From: Marinobacter mobilis | Lineage (GTDB): Bacteria > Pseudomonadota > Gammaproteobacteria > Pseudomonadales > Oleiphilaceae | NCBI RefSeq assembly: GCF_900106945.1 | Contig: NZ_FNNE01000007.1 | Location: 186,001 to 250,000, forward strand | Length of the DNA: 64,000 nt | Direction of reading: 5' to 3' | Part shown: one piece after another, positions 10,260 to 19,369 of the stretch | How positions within the stretch are numbered: the stretch's first letter is position 1 | Layout of the letters: the number at the start of each line of letters is the position of its first letter | Position numbers and translations under genes: made by a program | The notes under the pieces: generated by a model | What the model saw: the letters and a program-made list of their open reading frames with translations, nothing else | Databases searched by the model: none | Told to the model about the DNA's origin: nothing

Positions 10260-11254
10260 GGCTGCACCACTCCGACTGAGGCGGTGTCGCCAACGGTGAC
10301 CGACTGGGCAACCTGCATTGCGGTTTCAGGTGGGATCTCCCCCACCACCGTGACGAGATAAACCTCGTCATTCGCCACCAACCGGTGCATGTAGGCGGTG
10401 GTCGCACCAATCCGCGAAGCGCCAGTCGGCATATTCAGCCCTCCTACCGGCTCCACAAAGACGGAAAACGCGGACAGCCCATCAGAAAAGGCCATGGCCG
10501 GGCCTCGCCCCACCCGCGGCACGGCCGCAGGCACAAAGCCTTCCGGCATCCAGCCCAGCTGCCAGCCGCTTGGCATGGGTTTTACGGCGGGCTCTCCGGA
10601 CTCCGACGCCAGTAACGCGGCGATCTCACGGCCATTGCCGCGCACCTCAAATTCGCTGTCGGGGAGCGTGTCGGTAATTTCCAGGTCGGTAAACTGAAAA
10701 CTTTCCAGAACCTCTCCACTGGCCGAACGAACATGGCTCTTGAGCAACAGTCCGGACTGGTACTCCAGCCATAGGCGATAACTGTAGCGACGACTGTCGC
10801 GAGCATTCAGTGCCAACACCTTGGCCGGGTAACCGGCCACCCGGTCATCCCCCAGCAATTCCGGGCGGTACCAAGGGTTGTCCGGAACCAGCCGGTTGGC
10901 GAACGCTTCCGCAAACGGACCGGATGGCATCACCGGCTCAAGCTGCACCCGCCCCCGGTCCGGCAGCACGCAAATCACCTCCGCACCCTTGCGGACAAAT
11001 TCACCACTGGCGCCGTCCAACTGAACCAGTCGCTCCTCCACATGGCCGTTCTGATAACGATGAGCGACCCGCATTGCACTGACCTGATCGCCACGGGTAT
11101 AGGCCATGACGCCCCGATAGGTGGTCATATTCAGCGCCGGGCCCAACCTTGCCAGCCACTCTTCTGCGGTTTCCTCGGCACGGACAGGGCCGGCCATGGC
11201 CAGCAGCCAGACCACCAACGCGGTAACCGTAAACTTTCGTGCTGGCCACTTCAC
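10256..11254 (-). CDS. mucB: Sigma-E regulatory protein MucB/RseB
   Basis: Periplasmic protein that binds the periplasmic part of the anti-sigma factor MucA and shields it from proteolysis until envelope stress or lipid signals release it. The open frame runs up to 11461, but I choose the GTG at 11254: GAGGAG lies 9 nt upstream and translation then opens with a proper signal peptide (VKWPARKFTVTALVVWLL to GPVRA). This gives 332 residues against about 316-318 in Pseudomonas and E. coli. The LolA-like fold region and C-terminal domain are present. It starts 31 nt after mucA. Confidence 0.92.
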   Translation of the reverse strand: MKWPARKFTVTALVVWLLAMAGPVRAEETAEEWLARLGPALNMTTYRGVMAYTRGDQVSAMRVAHRYQNGHVEERLVQLDGASGEFVRKGAEVICVLPDRGRVQLEPVMPSGPFAEAFANRLVPDNPWYRPELLGDDRVAGYPAKVLALNARDSRRYSYRLWLEYQSGLLLKSHVRSASGEVLESFQFTDLEITDTLPDSEFEVRGNGREIAALLASESGEPAVKPMPSGWQLGWMPEGFVPAAVPRVGRGPAMAFSDGLSAFSVFVEPVGGLNMPTGASRIGATTAYMHRLVANDEVYLVTVVGEIPPETAMQVAQSVTVGDTASVGVVQP

Positions 11255-11285
11255 CGGGCTATGCTCCTCATCTACACCAACCTGC

Positions 11286-11858
11286 CTAGTAAGCTGCAGC
11301 GGAAACACTGGCCAAGCGTGCATAGCCGACGGCCCCACGCCCGGCAGCCACACTGTTGTGCTGGGCATGTTCCAGCAGGTAATGACTGAGATGTTCCCAC
11401 TGCTGCTGATCCAATCCCTGCAAAGCCACCTCCGGCACCGGAGCAACGTCCGCAGACTCAAGCACGTCGCTGGCGCCCTTCACCGTGGATTCCGCCAGCA
11501 TCGGTGTGCCGTCACGACCGGACTCCCAGCCGGAGCCCACCCCGAATCCAACCAGCAGTCCGGCAAACACCATCGCTGCCGCTGACCAGTACCAGCGCCG
11601 CTCAGCCCCACGCCGGACCGGCGCGGGATTCACCAACGATGGCGAATGCACGCCCGAAAGCGACTGCCGGACCCCGACACTGACATCGATGTGATCGACA
11701 GCGACGCTATCATGCATCAGGTCACGAACGGCCTGCCAGCGTTGCCACTGGCTCCGCACTTTATCCTGCTCGGGATGGGACAGGACCCGCCGAACAGAGA
11801 GTTCGTCCGCCTGGTCATCCAGCATCGCCGAAAGCGTTTCCTTGAGACGATCATCCAT
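11286..11858 (-). CDS. mucA: Anti-sigma factor MucA/RseA
   Basis: A 190-residue single-pass membrane anti-sigma factor for AlgU. The N-terminal 75 residues match the RseA N-domain (MDDRLKETLSAMLDDQADELSVRRVL, written here in part: DDQADELSVRRVL), which wraps around the sigma factor. A transmembrane helix lies at about residues 89-106 (WYWSAAAMVFAGLLVGFGV). The periplasmic tail contains a Gln-rich segment (LDQQQWEHLSHYLLEH) typical of the MucB-binding region. It lies 41 nt downstream of algU. Regulated proteolysis by AlgW/DegS- and MucP/RseP-type proteases is expected from family knowledge; those genes are not in this window. Confidence 0.92.
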   Translation of the reverse strand: MDDRLKETLSAMLDDQADELSVRRVLSHPEQDKVRSQWQRWQAVRDLMHDSVAVDHIDVSVGVRQSLSGVHSPSLVNPAPVRRGAERRWYWSAAAMVFAGLLVGFGVGSGWESGRDGTPMLAESTVKGASDVLESADVAPVPEVALQGLDQQQWEHLSHYLLEHAQHNSVAAGRGAVGYARLASVSAAAY

Positions 11859-11899
11859 GGGATGCTACCTCACCTATGTTTTTTACAACCCGCATCAAA

Positions 11900-12580
11900 T
11901 CAGCCAATCCCCAACAGGGGCCCCAGCCGACGGTCAACCGCATCCCGGGCCCGAAATATCCGTGACCGGACAGTACCGATAGGGCACTCCAGGATGCGGG
12001 CAATATCGTCGTAACTCAGCCCATCGTATTCCCTGAGCAAAAACGCCGAGCGTAGCTCTTCCGGCAAGTCGGCGATGGCCTGCTGCAATGCGCGTTGCAG
12101 CTGTTCTTTTTGCAACATCCGCTCCGGGGATGACCCGTCCCGGAGACGGACACCCTCGTCAAAGTTTTCCGCCTCTGCCACGTCAGCGCTGCCCTGGGGG
12201 CGGCGCCCCCGGGCTTCAAGAAAATTTTTCGCTGTGTTTACCGCGATACGGTAGAGCCAGGTATAGAAGGCACTGTCTCCCCGGAAACGTTCAATAGCCC
12301 GATAGGCTTTGACGAAGGTCTCCTGAGTCAGATCCATGACTTCCTGGCTGTCGTAGACATACCGGCTAATGATTGATGCCACCCGAGACTGGTATTTGAT
12401 CACCAAAAGATCAAAGGCCGAGCGATCGCCATTACGCACCTTTCGAACCAGTTGCTGATCAGTCTGGCTCTCAGGGGCATCATCGCCGCGCTTGTCAGTA
12501 TCCGGGGTCATGGAGTGGGTGCCGGGCTCTACTCGGTTAATGGCCTCAGGGCCAAGGAGTTGTTCTCTGGAAAGTGTCAT
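11900..12580 (-). CDS. algU: RNA polymerase sigma factor AlgU/RpoE
   Basis: Group IV (ECF) sigma factor for envelope stress. Region 2 is seen in FDLLVIKYQSRV, DLTQETFVKAYRAIERF and FYTWLYRIAVNTAKN, and region 4 in LPEELRSAFLLREYDGLSYD and GTVRSRIFRARDAV. The 226-residue frame is about 30 longer than AlgU of Pseudomonas because of a non-conserved N-terminal stretch. An ATG at 12511 would remove 23 residues. Neither start has a convincing ribosome-binding site, so the N-terminus is uncertain. First gene of algU-mucABCD, divergent from nadB as in many relatives. Confidence 0.94.
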   Translation of the reverse strand: MTLSREQLLGPEAINRVEPGTHSMTPDTDKRGDDAPESQTDQQLVRKVRNGDRSAFDLLVIKYQSRVASIISRYVYDSQEVMDLTQETFVKAYRAIERFRGDSAFYTWLYRIAVNTAKNFLEARGRRPQGSADVAEAENFDEGVRLRDGSSPERMLQKEQLQRALQQAIADLPEELRSAFLLREYDGLSYDDIARILECPIGTVRSRIFRARDAVDRRLGPLLGIG

Positions 12581-12660
12581 CCTGATGTCTTATCCGGCAA
12601 AACTGACTGGTCAAACAGACCGTTTACGGCGGCAACAACCACCGTTCCCCATTTGGCCAA

Positions 12661-12687
12661 ATAGACAGCAAGCGTAAAGTTTAGTTC
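12661..12687 (-). promoter_or_regulatory. Possible AlgU/sigma-E promoter of algU
   Basis: On the minus strand GAACTA (12687-12682) is separated by 16 bp from TCTAT (12665-12661), resembling the AlgU/sigma-E pattern GAACTT-N16/17-TCTGA. It lies 81 nt upstream of the algU start. Auto-regulation of algU is known in relatives. The -10 element is imperfect, so this is a candidate only. Confidence 0.45.
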
Positions 12688-12703
12688 AATACACCTCCAC
12701 ATT

Positions 12704-14329
12704 ATGGCCCCTGATCTCATCCCGATGCCACAATCCTACGAATATGATGTCCTAATTGTCGGCAGCGGAGCTGCCGGCCTGACCGTCGCCCTCAACCTGC
12801 CAAAGCATCTGAAGGTCGCTGTTATCAGCAAGGCCGATATCAGCAGCGGGGCAACACTATGGGCCCAGGGCGGCATTGCCGCGGTCCTGGACACCGACGA
12901 TTCGGTCGAAAATCACATCAAGGACACTCTCGATGCGGGTGCAGGCCTCTGCCACGAAGATGCGGTGCGCTTTACCGTTGAGCATGCCAAGGAAAGCATC
13001 CACTGGCTGATTGATAGCGGGGTCAAGTTTACCCGTGACAAAAACGCCGAATTGCATCTGACCCGGGAAGGCGGTCACAGCCATCGGCGGATCATTCACG
13101 CCGCCGATGCCACCGGCCATGCGGTTTCAACCACGCTGGCCGAACAGGCGGCAGCTCGCAAGAACATTCAGCTGATGTCCAACCGCGTTGCGGTGGATCT
13201 GATTACCAACCGCAAGCTGGCACTGCCGGGTAACCGCTGTATCGGGGCCTACATCCTCAACCTCGACAGCAATCATGTGGAACTGTTCCGCGCCCGATTT
13301 ACCGTGATTGCAACCGGAGGTGCCAGCAAGGCCTATCGCTACACCACCAACCCTGACGGCGCCTCGGGGGATGGCATCGCCATGGCCTGGCGGGCCGGTT
13401 GCCGTGTTGCCAATATGGAGTTCAACCAGTTCCATCCAACCTGCCTGTATCACCCCCACGCCAAATCGTTCCTGATTACCGAAGCGGTTCGGGGGGAAGG
13501 CGGGCACCTGCTGTTGCCGGACGGTTCGCGTTTCATGGATCGGTTCGACAGCCGGGCAGAACTCGCTCCCCGAGACATCGTTGCCCGCGCCATCGACCAT
13601 GAAATGAAACGCCTTGGTGCCGATCATCTGTTGCTGGACATCAGCCACAAGCCAGCAGACTTCATCAAGCACCATTTCCCCACCATCTACGAACGGTGCC
13701 TGGGATTTGGCATCGACATTACCCGGGACCCCATTCCGGTCGTGCCTGCCGCCCACTACACCTGCGGTGGCATTGTCACCGATGAACGGGCACGGTCCGA
13801 TATCAACCAGCTCTATGTGGTGGGCGAAGCCGCTTTCACCGGCTTGCACGGAGCCAACCGCATGGCCAGCAATTCGCTTCTGGAGTGCCTGGTCTATGGC
13901 CAGGCGGCGGCGGCGGACATTACCCGTCGTGAAGCGGACATTCCACCACCGCCGGAAGTACCCGACTGGGATGAATCCCAGGTAAGGGACTCCGACGAGG
14001 ACGTGGTCATCTCCCACAACTGGGACGAATTGCGCCATTTCATGTGGGACTACGTGGGCATTGTGCGCACCACCAAGCGCCTGCAGCGGGCCAAACACCG
14101 GGTCGACCTGCTGGCCAGCGAGATCGGCGAGTTTTACAGCAACTACCGGGTGACCAATGACCTGCTGGAACTGCGCAACCTGGTGACGGTTTCCGACCTG
14201 ATCATCTGCTCTGCCCTCCAGCGCAAGGAGAGCCGGGGCCTGCATTACACCCTGGATTACCCGAGCCTGCTGCCGGAGGTCAAGGACACTGTACTGGTGC
14301 CAACGACCTACCGGACGCTCACGCCCTGA
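12704..14329 (+). CDS. nadB: L-aspartate oxidase
   Basis: NadB oxidises L-aspartate to iminoaspartate with FAD, the first step of de novo NAD synthesis. The 541-residue product has the FAD-binding [11 protein letters not shown] near the N-terminus, the substrate-loop signature [18 protein letters not shown], and HPTCLYHP and [15 protein letters not shown], all typical of NadB and its succinate-dehydrogenase-like fold. An in-frame ATG at 12725 ([13 protein letters not shown]) is a credible alternative start; neither has a clear ribosome-binding site. It is divergent from algU and leads a plus-strand group with sdhE and ygfX. Confidence 0.96.
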   Translation: MAPDLIPMPQSYEYDVLIVGSGAAGLTVALNLPKHLKVAVISKADISSGATLWAQGGIAAVLDTDDSVENHIKDTLDAGAGLCHEDAVRFTVEHAKESIHWLIDSGVKFTRDKNAELHLTREGGHSHRRIIHAADATGHAVSTTLAEQAAARKNIQLMSNRVAVDLITNRKLALPGNRCIGAYILNLDSNHVELFRARFTVIATGGASKAYRYTTNPDGASGDGIAMAWRAGCRVANMEFNQFHPTCLYHPHAKSFLITEAVRGEGGHLLLPDGSRFMDRFDSRAELAPRDIVARAIDHEMKRLGADHLLLDISHKPADFIKHHFPTIYERCLGFGIDITRDPIPVVPAAHYTCGGIVTDERARSDINQLYVVGEAAFTGLHGANRMASNSLLECLVYGQAAAADITRREADIPPPPEVPDWDESQVRDSDEDVVISHNWDELRHFMWDYVGIVRTTKRLQRAKHRVDLLASEIGEFYSNYRVTNDLLELRNLVTVSDLIICSALQRKESRGLHYTLDYPSLLPEVKDTVLVPTTYRTLTP

Positions 14330-14363
14330 CGCGTTCACCTATCGACAACCTGCGAGTATTCCA

Positions 14364-14618
14364 ATGTCAGACAATACCGAATTCAACCGTCTCTTCTGGC
14401 ACAGCCGTCGCGGCATGCTGGAACTGGACGTGCTTTTACTGCCGTTCCTGAACGAGGCCTATCGCGATCTTCCACAAGAGGATCAGGCCCGGTACCGCAA
14501 GCTGCTGGAGTGTGAAGACACCGACATGTTCGAGTGGTTCATGCAACGCAGCCGTCCAGAGGACCCGGATCTCCAGCGCATCGTGGACATGATCCTCACC
14601 CGTGTCCAACCGGACTGA
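14364..14618 (+). CDS. sdhE: FAD assembly factor SdhE
   Basis: A small 84-residue protein that promotes covalent FAD attachment to the flavoprotein subunits of succinate dehydrogenase and fumarate reductase. It contains the family-defining motif SRRGMLELD (residues about 14-22, with the RGxxE element) and an acidic, Trp/Phe-containing C-terminal half (DTDMFEWFM). It is followed by a YgfX-like gene overlapping by 17 nt, the conserved sdhE-ygfX pair. This pair was once described as a toxin-antitoxin system (CptBA), which the flavinylation role has largely replaced. Confidence 0.93.
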   Translation: MSDNTEFNRLFWHSRRGMLELDVLLLPFLNEAYRDLPQEDQARYRKLLECEDTDMFEWFMQRSRPEDPDLQRIVDMILTRVQPD

Positions 14619-15048
14619 TATCTGCCTGAGGCCCTCGCTGAGCGCCGGGGCTATCGCCGGCCTGCCCTGGCTCACCGTACTGATTGCAACGCTGGTACTG
14701 GGAAGCAACGGACTCTGGCAGGCCTGGTACCTGAGCCCTCTGGCCCTGCTCGGCCTGACCTGGCAGGTACGGAATTCAGGGCTATTGCGGGGAAAATCCG
14801 CCGTTACGGCTCTGCAACTCCGGGGTGATGAGCTCTGGGCACAGCTGGGAAGCGGCGACCACGTCCTTGCCAAACCGGCCGCAGACAGCCGACTGGGTGC
14901 CGGCGTCACCCTCTTGAAACTCGCGTTGCCGACCTCACCTTATAGTCCCAGAACTGTCGTTTTGCTGGCCGGGGACTGGTTACCCAGCAACGTCCAGCGA
15001 GAGCCATTCCGTCAATTGCGGGTCTGGCTGCGCTTACGCAGCAGCTGA
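14602..15048 (+). CDS. ygfX: YgfX/CptA-like membrane protein
   Basis: A 148-residue protein that opens with two closely spaced hydrophobic segments (about 13-35 and 42-58) and ends in a basic cytoplasmic domain finishing in [10 protein letters not shown], typical of YgfX. The start is a GTG inside the last codons of sdhE, a 17-nt overlap that suggests translational coupling. Family members interact with SdhE and have been linked to cell-division proteins. Assignment rests on layout and on the sdhE neighbour more than on conserved motifs. Confidence 0.75.
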   Translation: MSNRTDICLRPSLSAGAIAGLPWLTVLIATLVLGSNGLWQAWYLSPLALLGLTWQVRNSGLLRGKSAVTALQLRGDELWAQLGSGDHVLAKPAADSRLGAGVTLLKLALPTSPYSPRTVVLLAGDWLPSNVQREPFRQLRVWLRLRSS

Positions 15049-15108
15049 ATCACGCTCTGACCGAGCCAAACGACCACCAACCGACACCATCGAGCCACGG
15101 GAGCCTCC

Positions 15109-16086
15109 ATGCCGGATACCGCATACGCAGTTACACCACGGCCAACCTCAGCCTACGCGATATTGGACAACCAGGTTGTGGTACGGGTATCGGGCCCCAG
15201 CGCCGATCAGTTCCTGCATGGCCAGTTCAGTCAGAAGCTGGAGGATGTCACCGCTGACTACTCGCCCCGTGCCGCCGCATGTACACCAAAAGGGCGCGCC
15301 TACTGCCTCTCCCGCCTGGTGCGTCAGGGTGATGATGTACTGTTGGCACTGCCTGCGGCATTAGCCGATGAGATCCTTGCCCGGCTGCAAAAATACCTCA
15401 TGCTGTTCCGCGGAACGACCATGACCATCGACCCGACAGCCCGCCTGGTCGGCATTCTGGGCAAGGCTCTGGCGGACCAGCTAAGTACCGAAGCCAGCCA
15501 ACAGCTAAGCAGCCCCGGAGACACCCTTGTCCTGGACGAACACCGACTGATACGCACCGAACCTACGGCCGAAGGCCTTGACCGTTTTGAGCTCTGGCAG
15601 ATCGGTGACTTGTCCGGCAGTCTGCAGCGGATTCTTGATCAGAACCAGCGAACCGGCGTGGGCAACTGGCAGGCATCAGAGATTGCAGCCGGCATTGCGG
15701 AGCTGACATCAGCAAGTCAGGAAGCCTTCGTACCCCAAATGCTGAATTGGCAGCACCTGAATGGCGTGCACTTCAAGAAGGGCTGCTATACCGGCCAGGA
15801 AGTGATCGCCCGCATGCATTTCCTCGGGCAACTCAAGAAAAGCCTGTTCCGCCTTGGCGTTGAGGCTGGCCCCGCCGCCCCGGAGAGCGGTGCACCGATA
15901 TACAACGGAGAACGAACCGTTGGCGAGGTGGTTAATGGGATCCGCTACACGGATGGCCACGGTGAACTGCTGGCGGTGATTCGCCACGATGCGGACTTCC
16001 AAACCCTGACCCTGGCGCAGTCCGGGCCCAACCTTACTCTGCTGGCCCTGCCCTACGATGTTCCCGAGCAGAAAAGAGATACATAA
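15109..16086 (+). CDS. ygfZ: Folate-binding protein YgfZ (GcvT-like)
   Basis: YgfZ is a folate-dependent protein that supports maintenance or assembly of some iron-sulfur enzymes. The 325-residue protein has the hallmark KKGCYTGQEVIARMHFLGQ with the conserved cysteine, and the N-terminal GcvT-like segment (RVSGPSADQFLHGQFSQKLED). Length matches the family (about 310-330). It lies 60 nt after ygfX on the same strand, a common neighbourhood. Confidence 0.93.
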   Translation: MPDTAYAVTPRPTSAYAILDNQVVVRVSGPSADQFLHGQFSQKLEDVTADYSPRAAACTPKGRAYCLSRLVRQGDDVLLALPAALADEILARLQKYLMLFRGTTMTIDPTARLVGILGKALADQLSTEASQQLSSPGDTLVLDEHRLIRTEPTAEGLDRFELWQIGDLSGSLQRILDQNQRTGVGNWQASEIAAGIAELTSASQEAFVPQMLNWQHLNGVHFKKGCYTGQEVIARMHFLGQLKKSLFRLGVEAGPAAPESGAPIYNGERTVGEVVNGIRYTDGHGELLAVIRHDADFQTLTLAQSGPNLTLLALPYDVPEQKRDT

Positions 16087-16087
16087 G

Positions 16088-16120
16088 TTGACAGGAAGCG
16101 CCGCCAGAATTTGCTATAAC
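16088..16120 (+). promoter_or_regulatory. Candidate promoter of the HDOD gene
   Basis: TGCTATAAC at 16112-16120 forms an extended -10 element (TGn-TATAAC). A TTGACA lies at 16088-16093, but the 21-bp spacing is too long for an ideal sigma-70 promoter, so the extended -10 probably carries most of the activity. It lies 80 bp upstream of the preferred HDOD start. Confidence 0.4.
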
Positions 16121-16200
16121 TTAGAAGGTCTGTTTATTGAACCGGCCGGATGGCGGTTCAACACCTACGCTCACCTTTAGCGCATGGATTCCAACACATT

Positions 16201-17034
16201 ATGTCAACCATTGTTGAAACCATTAAGAACGACCTGACCGACGCCATCGAAAACGACAAGCTGGTGTTACCAACGCTGCCGGAAGCGGCGCTTCAGGTAC
16301 GCGAGATCGCAGAATCCGACGATTCCTCCATTGCCGACCTGGTCAAGGTCATCAGTAACGATACCGCGCTGTCTGCCCGGTTGATCCGTGTGTGCAATAG
16401 CCCGCTGTTTCGCGGCTCCCGCGCCATTGAAAACCTAAACATGGCGGTCAGCCGCTTAGGCATGGCCTACACCAGCAACCTGGCCATGGGCCTGGCCATG
16501 GAGCAGATGTTCCAGGCCACCTCCGACATGATCGACAAGCGCCTGCGGGCCACCTGGCAGACCAGCACCGAAGTAGCCGGCATCTGTCACGTCCTGGCCC
16601 AGCACTACACCCGGCTAAAGCCCGATCAGGCAACCCTGGCGGGACTGGTGCACCTGATCGGCGTACTGCCTATTCTGCGCTACGTCGAAGACAGTGATGT
16701 CCAGGTAACCAGCATTATGCTGGACAACATCATCGAGGAACTGCACCCCCGTATTGGCAGCCTGATTCTCAAAAAATGGGATTTCCCGGCCGAACTGCAG
16801 TCGGTACCGGAGGAATACATTAACTTCCAGCGTCAGGCGCCGTCGGCCGACTACGCCGATCTGGTGATGGTCGCCAATCTGCAACTGGTTGCCGGCAGTG
16901 AACACCCCTGGACGGAGTTGGACTGGAAGACAATATCCGCCTTTGACCGCCTAGGCCTGGATCCGGATATCGACATGAGTGAAGAAGAAGATCTGAATGC
17001 GGAGATGGAAGCCGCGATGGCGCTGCTTCAGTAA
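16201..17034 (+). CDS. HDOD-domain signalling protein
   Basis: HDOD proteins have the HD-domain fold without the metal-binding His-Asp pair and are usually regulators of signalling, motility or cell-cycle processes. The conserved region LPTLPEAALQVREIA to ALSARLIRVCNSPLF is present in the first 75 residues, and the domain runs to about residue 230. The frame opens at 16150; I prefer the ATG at 16201 (MSTIVETIKNDL) because conserved sequence starts soon after it, giving 277 residues. No partner domain is present, so a specific role cannot be given. Confidence 0.88.
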   Translation: MSTIVETIKNDLTDAIENDKLVLPTLPEAALQVREIAESDDSSIADLVKVISNDTALSARLIRVCNSPLFRGSRAIENLNMAVSRLGMAYTSNLAMGLAMEQMFQATSDMIDKRLRATWQTSTEVAGICHVLAQHYTRLKPDQATLAGLVHLIGVLPILRYVEDSDVQVTSIMLDNIIEELHPRIGSLILKKWDFPAELQSVPEEYINFQRQAPSADYADLVMVANLQLVAGSEHPWTELDWKTISAFDRLGLDPDIDMSEEEDLNAEMEAAMALLQ

Positions 17035-17047
17035 TCAAAGCCAGTGA

Positions 17048-17073
17048 GACCGCTACGATTTAAGGTAGCGGTC
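17048..17073. other. Hairpin across the ung stop codon
   Basis: A perfect 9-bp inverted repeat (GACCGCTAC at 17048-17056, GTAGCGGTC at 17065-17073) with an 8-nt loop lies between the convergent HDOD and ung genes and covers the ung stop. It lacks a T-run on either side, so a terminator role is possible but weak. Confidence 0.4.
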
Positions 17074-17787
17074 CAGCAGCTCACGTCTGGAGGGCAGTGA
17101 CCATTCAATTGGTCGCTGCCCTTTTTGTTGCAGCCATTGGTTGGCACGGGAGAAATGCTTACAGCCAAAGAACCCCCGGTAGGCGCTCAGCGGCGAAGGG
17201 TGCGGCCCTTCGAGCACCAGGTGGCGCTGACGGTCAATCTTCGCACCTTTCTTGCGGGCGTAGCTGCCCCACAACAAAAACACGACACCATTCCGCTCGC
17301 GGTTAATCAGTTCGATCACCCGATCGGTAAACGTCTCCCAACCACGCCCCTGATGAGCTCCGGCCTGCCCCTGCACCACCGTGAGCACACTGTTCAGCAG
17401 CAACACCCCCTGATCGGCCCAGGGCTGAAGACAACCATGTTCCGGCAACGCTATGCCAACGTCTTCCTTCAGTTCCTTGAAGATATTGACCAGAGAAGGT
17501 GGTGGCGGAACATCCGGGCGCACGCTGAAACAGAGTCCGTGAGCCTGCCCGGGACCGTGGTAGGGATCCTGCCCCAGAATCACCACCGACACCTGATCCA
17601 GCGGCGTACTGTTCAGCGCATTGAAACAATGCTGGCTCGCCGGAAACAGGATCTTGCCAGCCTCCTCCTCGGAGGCCAGGAACCCGGAAAGCTCCTGCAT
17701 GTAGGGCTGCTGAAATTCAAGGGCCAGGTGTTCCGACCAGCCCCGGCCGGGACGGAGCTGGTTTGCCAGAGCCTCGACCGGAGTCAT
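17053..17787 (-). CDS. ung: Uracil-DNA glycosylase
   Basis: Ung removes uracil from DNA to start base-excision repair. The 244-residue protein carries the catalytic water-activating motif GQDPYHG at 72-78 (Asp74) and the DNA-intercalating/His motif [13 protein letters not shown] at 196-208. Length is usual for family 1. Its ATG lies 2 nt beyond the lysS stop on the same strand, so it is probably the distal gene of the lysS transcript. Confidence 0.97.
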   Translation of the reverse strand: MTPVEALANQLRPGRGWSEHLALEFQQPYMQELSGFLASEEEAGKILFPASQHCFNALNSTPLDQVSVVILGQDPYHGPGQAHGLCFSVRPDVPPPPSLVNIFKELKEDVGIALPEHGCLQPWADQGVLLLNSVLTVVQGQAGAHQGRGWETFTDRVIELINRERNGVVFLLWGSYARKKGAKIDRQRHLVLEGPHPSPLSAYRGFFGCKHFSRANQWLQQKGQRPIEWSLPSRRELLDRYLKS

Positions 17788-17789
17788 GA

Positions 17790-19328
17790 TCAGTCCTTTG
17801 CGCCAGCCGGCTGTTCAGCCTTGTGTTCCGGACGCATGTGCGGGAACAGAATGACGTCGCGAATCGACGGAGAATTGGTCAACAGCATCGCCAGGCGGTC
17901 GATCCCGATACCCTCACCGGCGGTCGGTGGCAGACCATATTCCAGCGCCATGACGTAATCTTCGTCGTAGAACATGGCTTCATCATCACCGGCATCCTTT
18001 TCCGCAACCTGGGCACGGAAACGCTCAGCCTGGTCTTCAGCATCATTAAGCTCGGAGAAGCCGTTGGCCAGCTCACGACCACCCACGAAGAACTCGAAAC
18101 GCTCAGTGACGAACGGATCGCTATCCTTGCAGCGTGCCAGCGGCGACACTTCCTTCGGGTAATCGGTGATGAACGTCGGCTGAATCAGCAGATGTTCAGC
18201 TGTGGCCTCGAAGATTTCCAGCTGCACCTTGCCCAGGCCCCAGGAGTCTTTCAACGATATCCCCAGCTTCTCGGCCGCATGACGGGCACTGGCCTCGTCG
18301 CCCAGCTGACCGGCCTGGAGCGCCGGATTGTGCCGGAGAATCGCCTCTACCACAGTCATCCGCTCAAACGGCTTGCCAAAATCGTACTCGACCGATTCCA
18401 CTTCGCCGCTCGCCAGTTCGCGGGTATTGACCACGGTGGTGGTACCCAGTACATCCTGCGCAATCTTGCGCAGCATGTCTTCGGTGAGATCCATCAGGTC
18501 ATTGTAATCCGCGTACGCCTGGTAGAATTCCACCATGGTGAATTCCGGATTATGGCGAGTGGACAAACCTTCGTTACGGAAGTTGCGGTTGATCTCAAAA
18601 ACCCGCTCAAAGCCGCCGACAACCAGACGCTTCAGATACAACTCTGGCGCAATGCGCAGATACATGTCGATGCTCAGGGCGTTGTGGTGGGTCACAAACG
18701 GACGCGCGGTCGCACCACCCGGTATCACCTGCAGCATCGGGGTCTCCACTTCCATGAAGCCGCGCTCGGTAAAGTAATTACGCATGCTGCTGATCAGACG
18801 GGAACGCATCTGGAACACCTTGCGGGTGTCTTCGTTCACCATCAGATCGACATAGCGGTGACGATACCGGGCCTCCATGTCCGTCAGCCCCTTGTGCTTT
18901 TCAGGCAACGGACGCAGCGACTTGGTGAGCAGCACATACTCTTCCATGGTGACGTAAAGATCGCCCTTGCCGGACTTGGCCAGGGTGCCACGGACACCAA
19001 TGACATCCCCCAGGTCCCAGTGACGGGTTTCCTGCTGGACTTCCTTGGCGGCGTAGATCTGGATACGCCCGGACATGTCCTGAAGCACCTTGAATGCCTT
19101 GCGATCCAGCATGAGACGACCGGCGATGGCGACTTTGACGCCCATCGACTCCAGCTCTTCCTTGCTCTTGTCGCCGTAGGTCGCCTGAAGGTCAGCGGCC
19201 AAGGCATCGCGACGGAAGTCATTGGGAAACGGTGAGCCTTGCTCTCGCAGCTCCGCCAGTTTGGCACGACGCTCAGCAATCAGTCGGTTGTCTTCGTGCT
19301 GGGCGGCGTTCGGCGTTTGGTCAGTCAT
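17790..19328 (-). CDS. lysS: Lysyl-tRNA synthetase (class II)
   Basis: Charges tRNA-Lys. The 512-residue protein shows an N-terminal OB-fold anticodon-binding domain (about 60-160) and the class II catalytic core: motif 2 [20 protein letters not shown] and motif 3 [14 protein letters not shown]. The PGGATARPF and [13 protein letters not shown] segments are typical of LysS. Located 41 nt downstream of prfB; prfB-lysS is a widely conserved pair. Confidence 0.98.
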   Translation of the reverse strand: MTDQTPNAAQHEDNRLIAERRAKLAELREQGSPFPNDFRRDALAADLQATYGDKSKEELESMGVKVAIAGRLMLDRKAFKVLQDMSGRIQIYAAKEVQQETRHWDLGDVIGVRGTLAKSGKGDLYVTMEEYVLLTKSLRPLPEKHKGLTDMEARYRHRYVDLMVNEDTRKVFQMRSRLISSMRNYFTERGFMEVETPMLQVIPGGATARPFVTHHNALSIDMYLRIAPELYLKRLVVGGFERVFEINRNFRNEGLSTRHNPEFTMVEFYQAYADYNDLMDLTEDMLRKIAQDVLGTTTVVNTRELASGEVESVEYDFGKPFERMTVVEAILRHNPALQAGQLGDEASARHAAEKLGISLKDSWGLGKVQLEIFEATAEHLLIQPTFITDYPKEVSPLARCKDSDPFVTERFEFFVGGRELANGFSELNDAEDQAERFRAQVAEKDAGDDEAMFYDEDYVMALEYGLPPTAGEGIGIDRLAMLLTNSPSIRDVILFPHMRPEHKAEQPAGAKD

Positions 19329-19369
19329 GGTGTCTCACTAGCTGTCAGGGGTTCAAAGGGAAAATCGGA

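Noticed and set aside
13127..14338. Long open frame (403 codons) on the minus strand
   Set aside because: Antisense to nadB, with no recognisable motifs or ribosome-binding site.
14364..15048. sdhE-ygfX as a CptBA toxin-antitoxin pair
   Set aside because: SdhE motifs for flavinylation are intact and the pair is a conserved housekeeping unit, so the toxin-antitoxin label is not supported.
17823..19235. Long open frame (470 codons) on the plus strand
   Set aside because: It is antisense to lysS, and its translation shows no domain pattern; it results from biased codon use on the coding strand.
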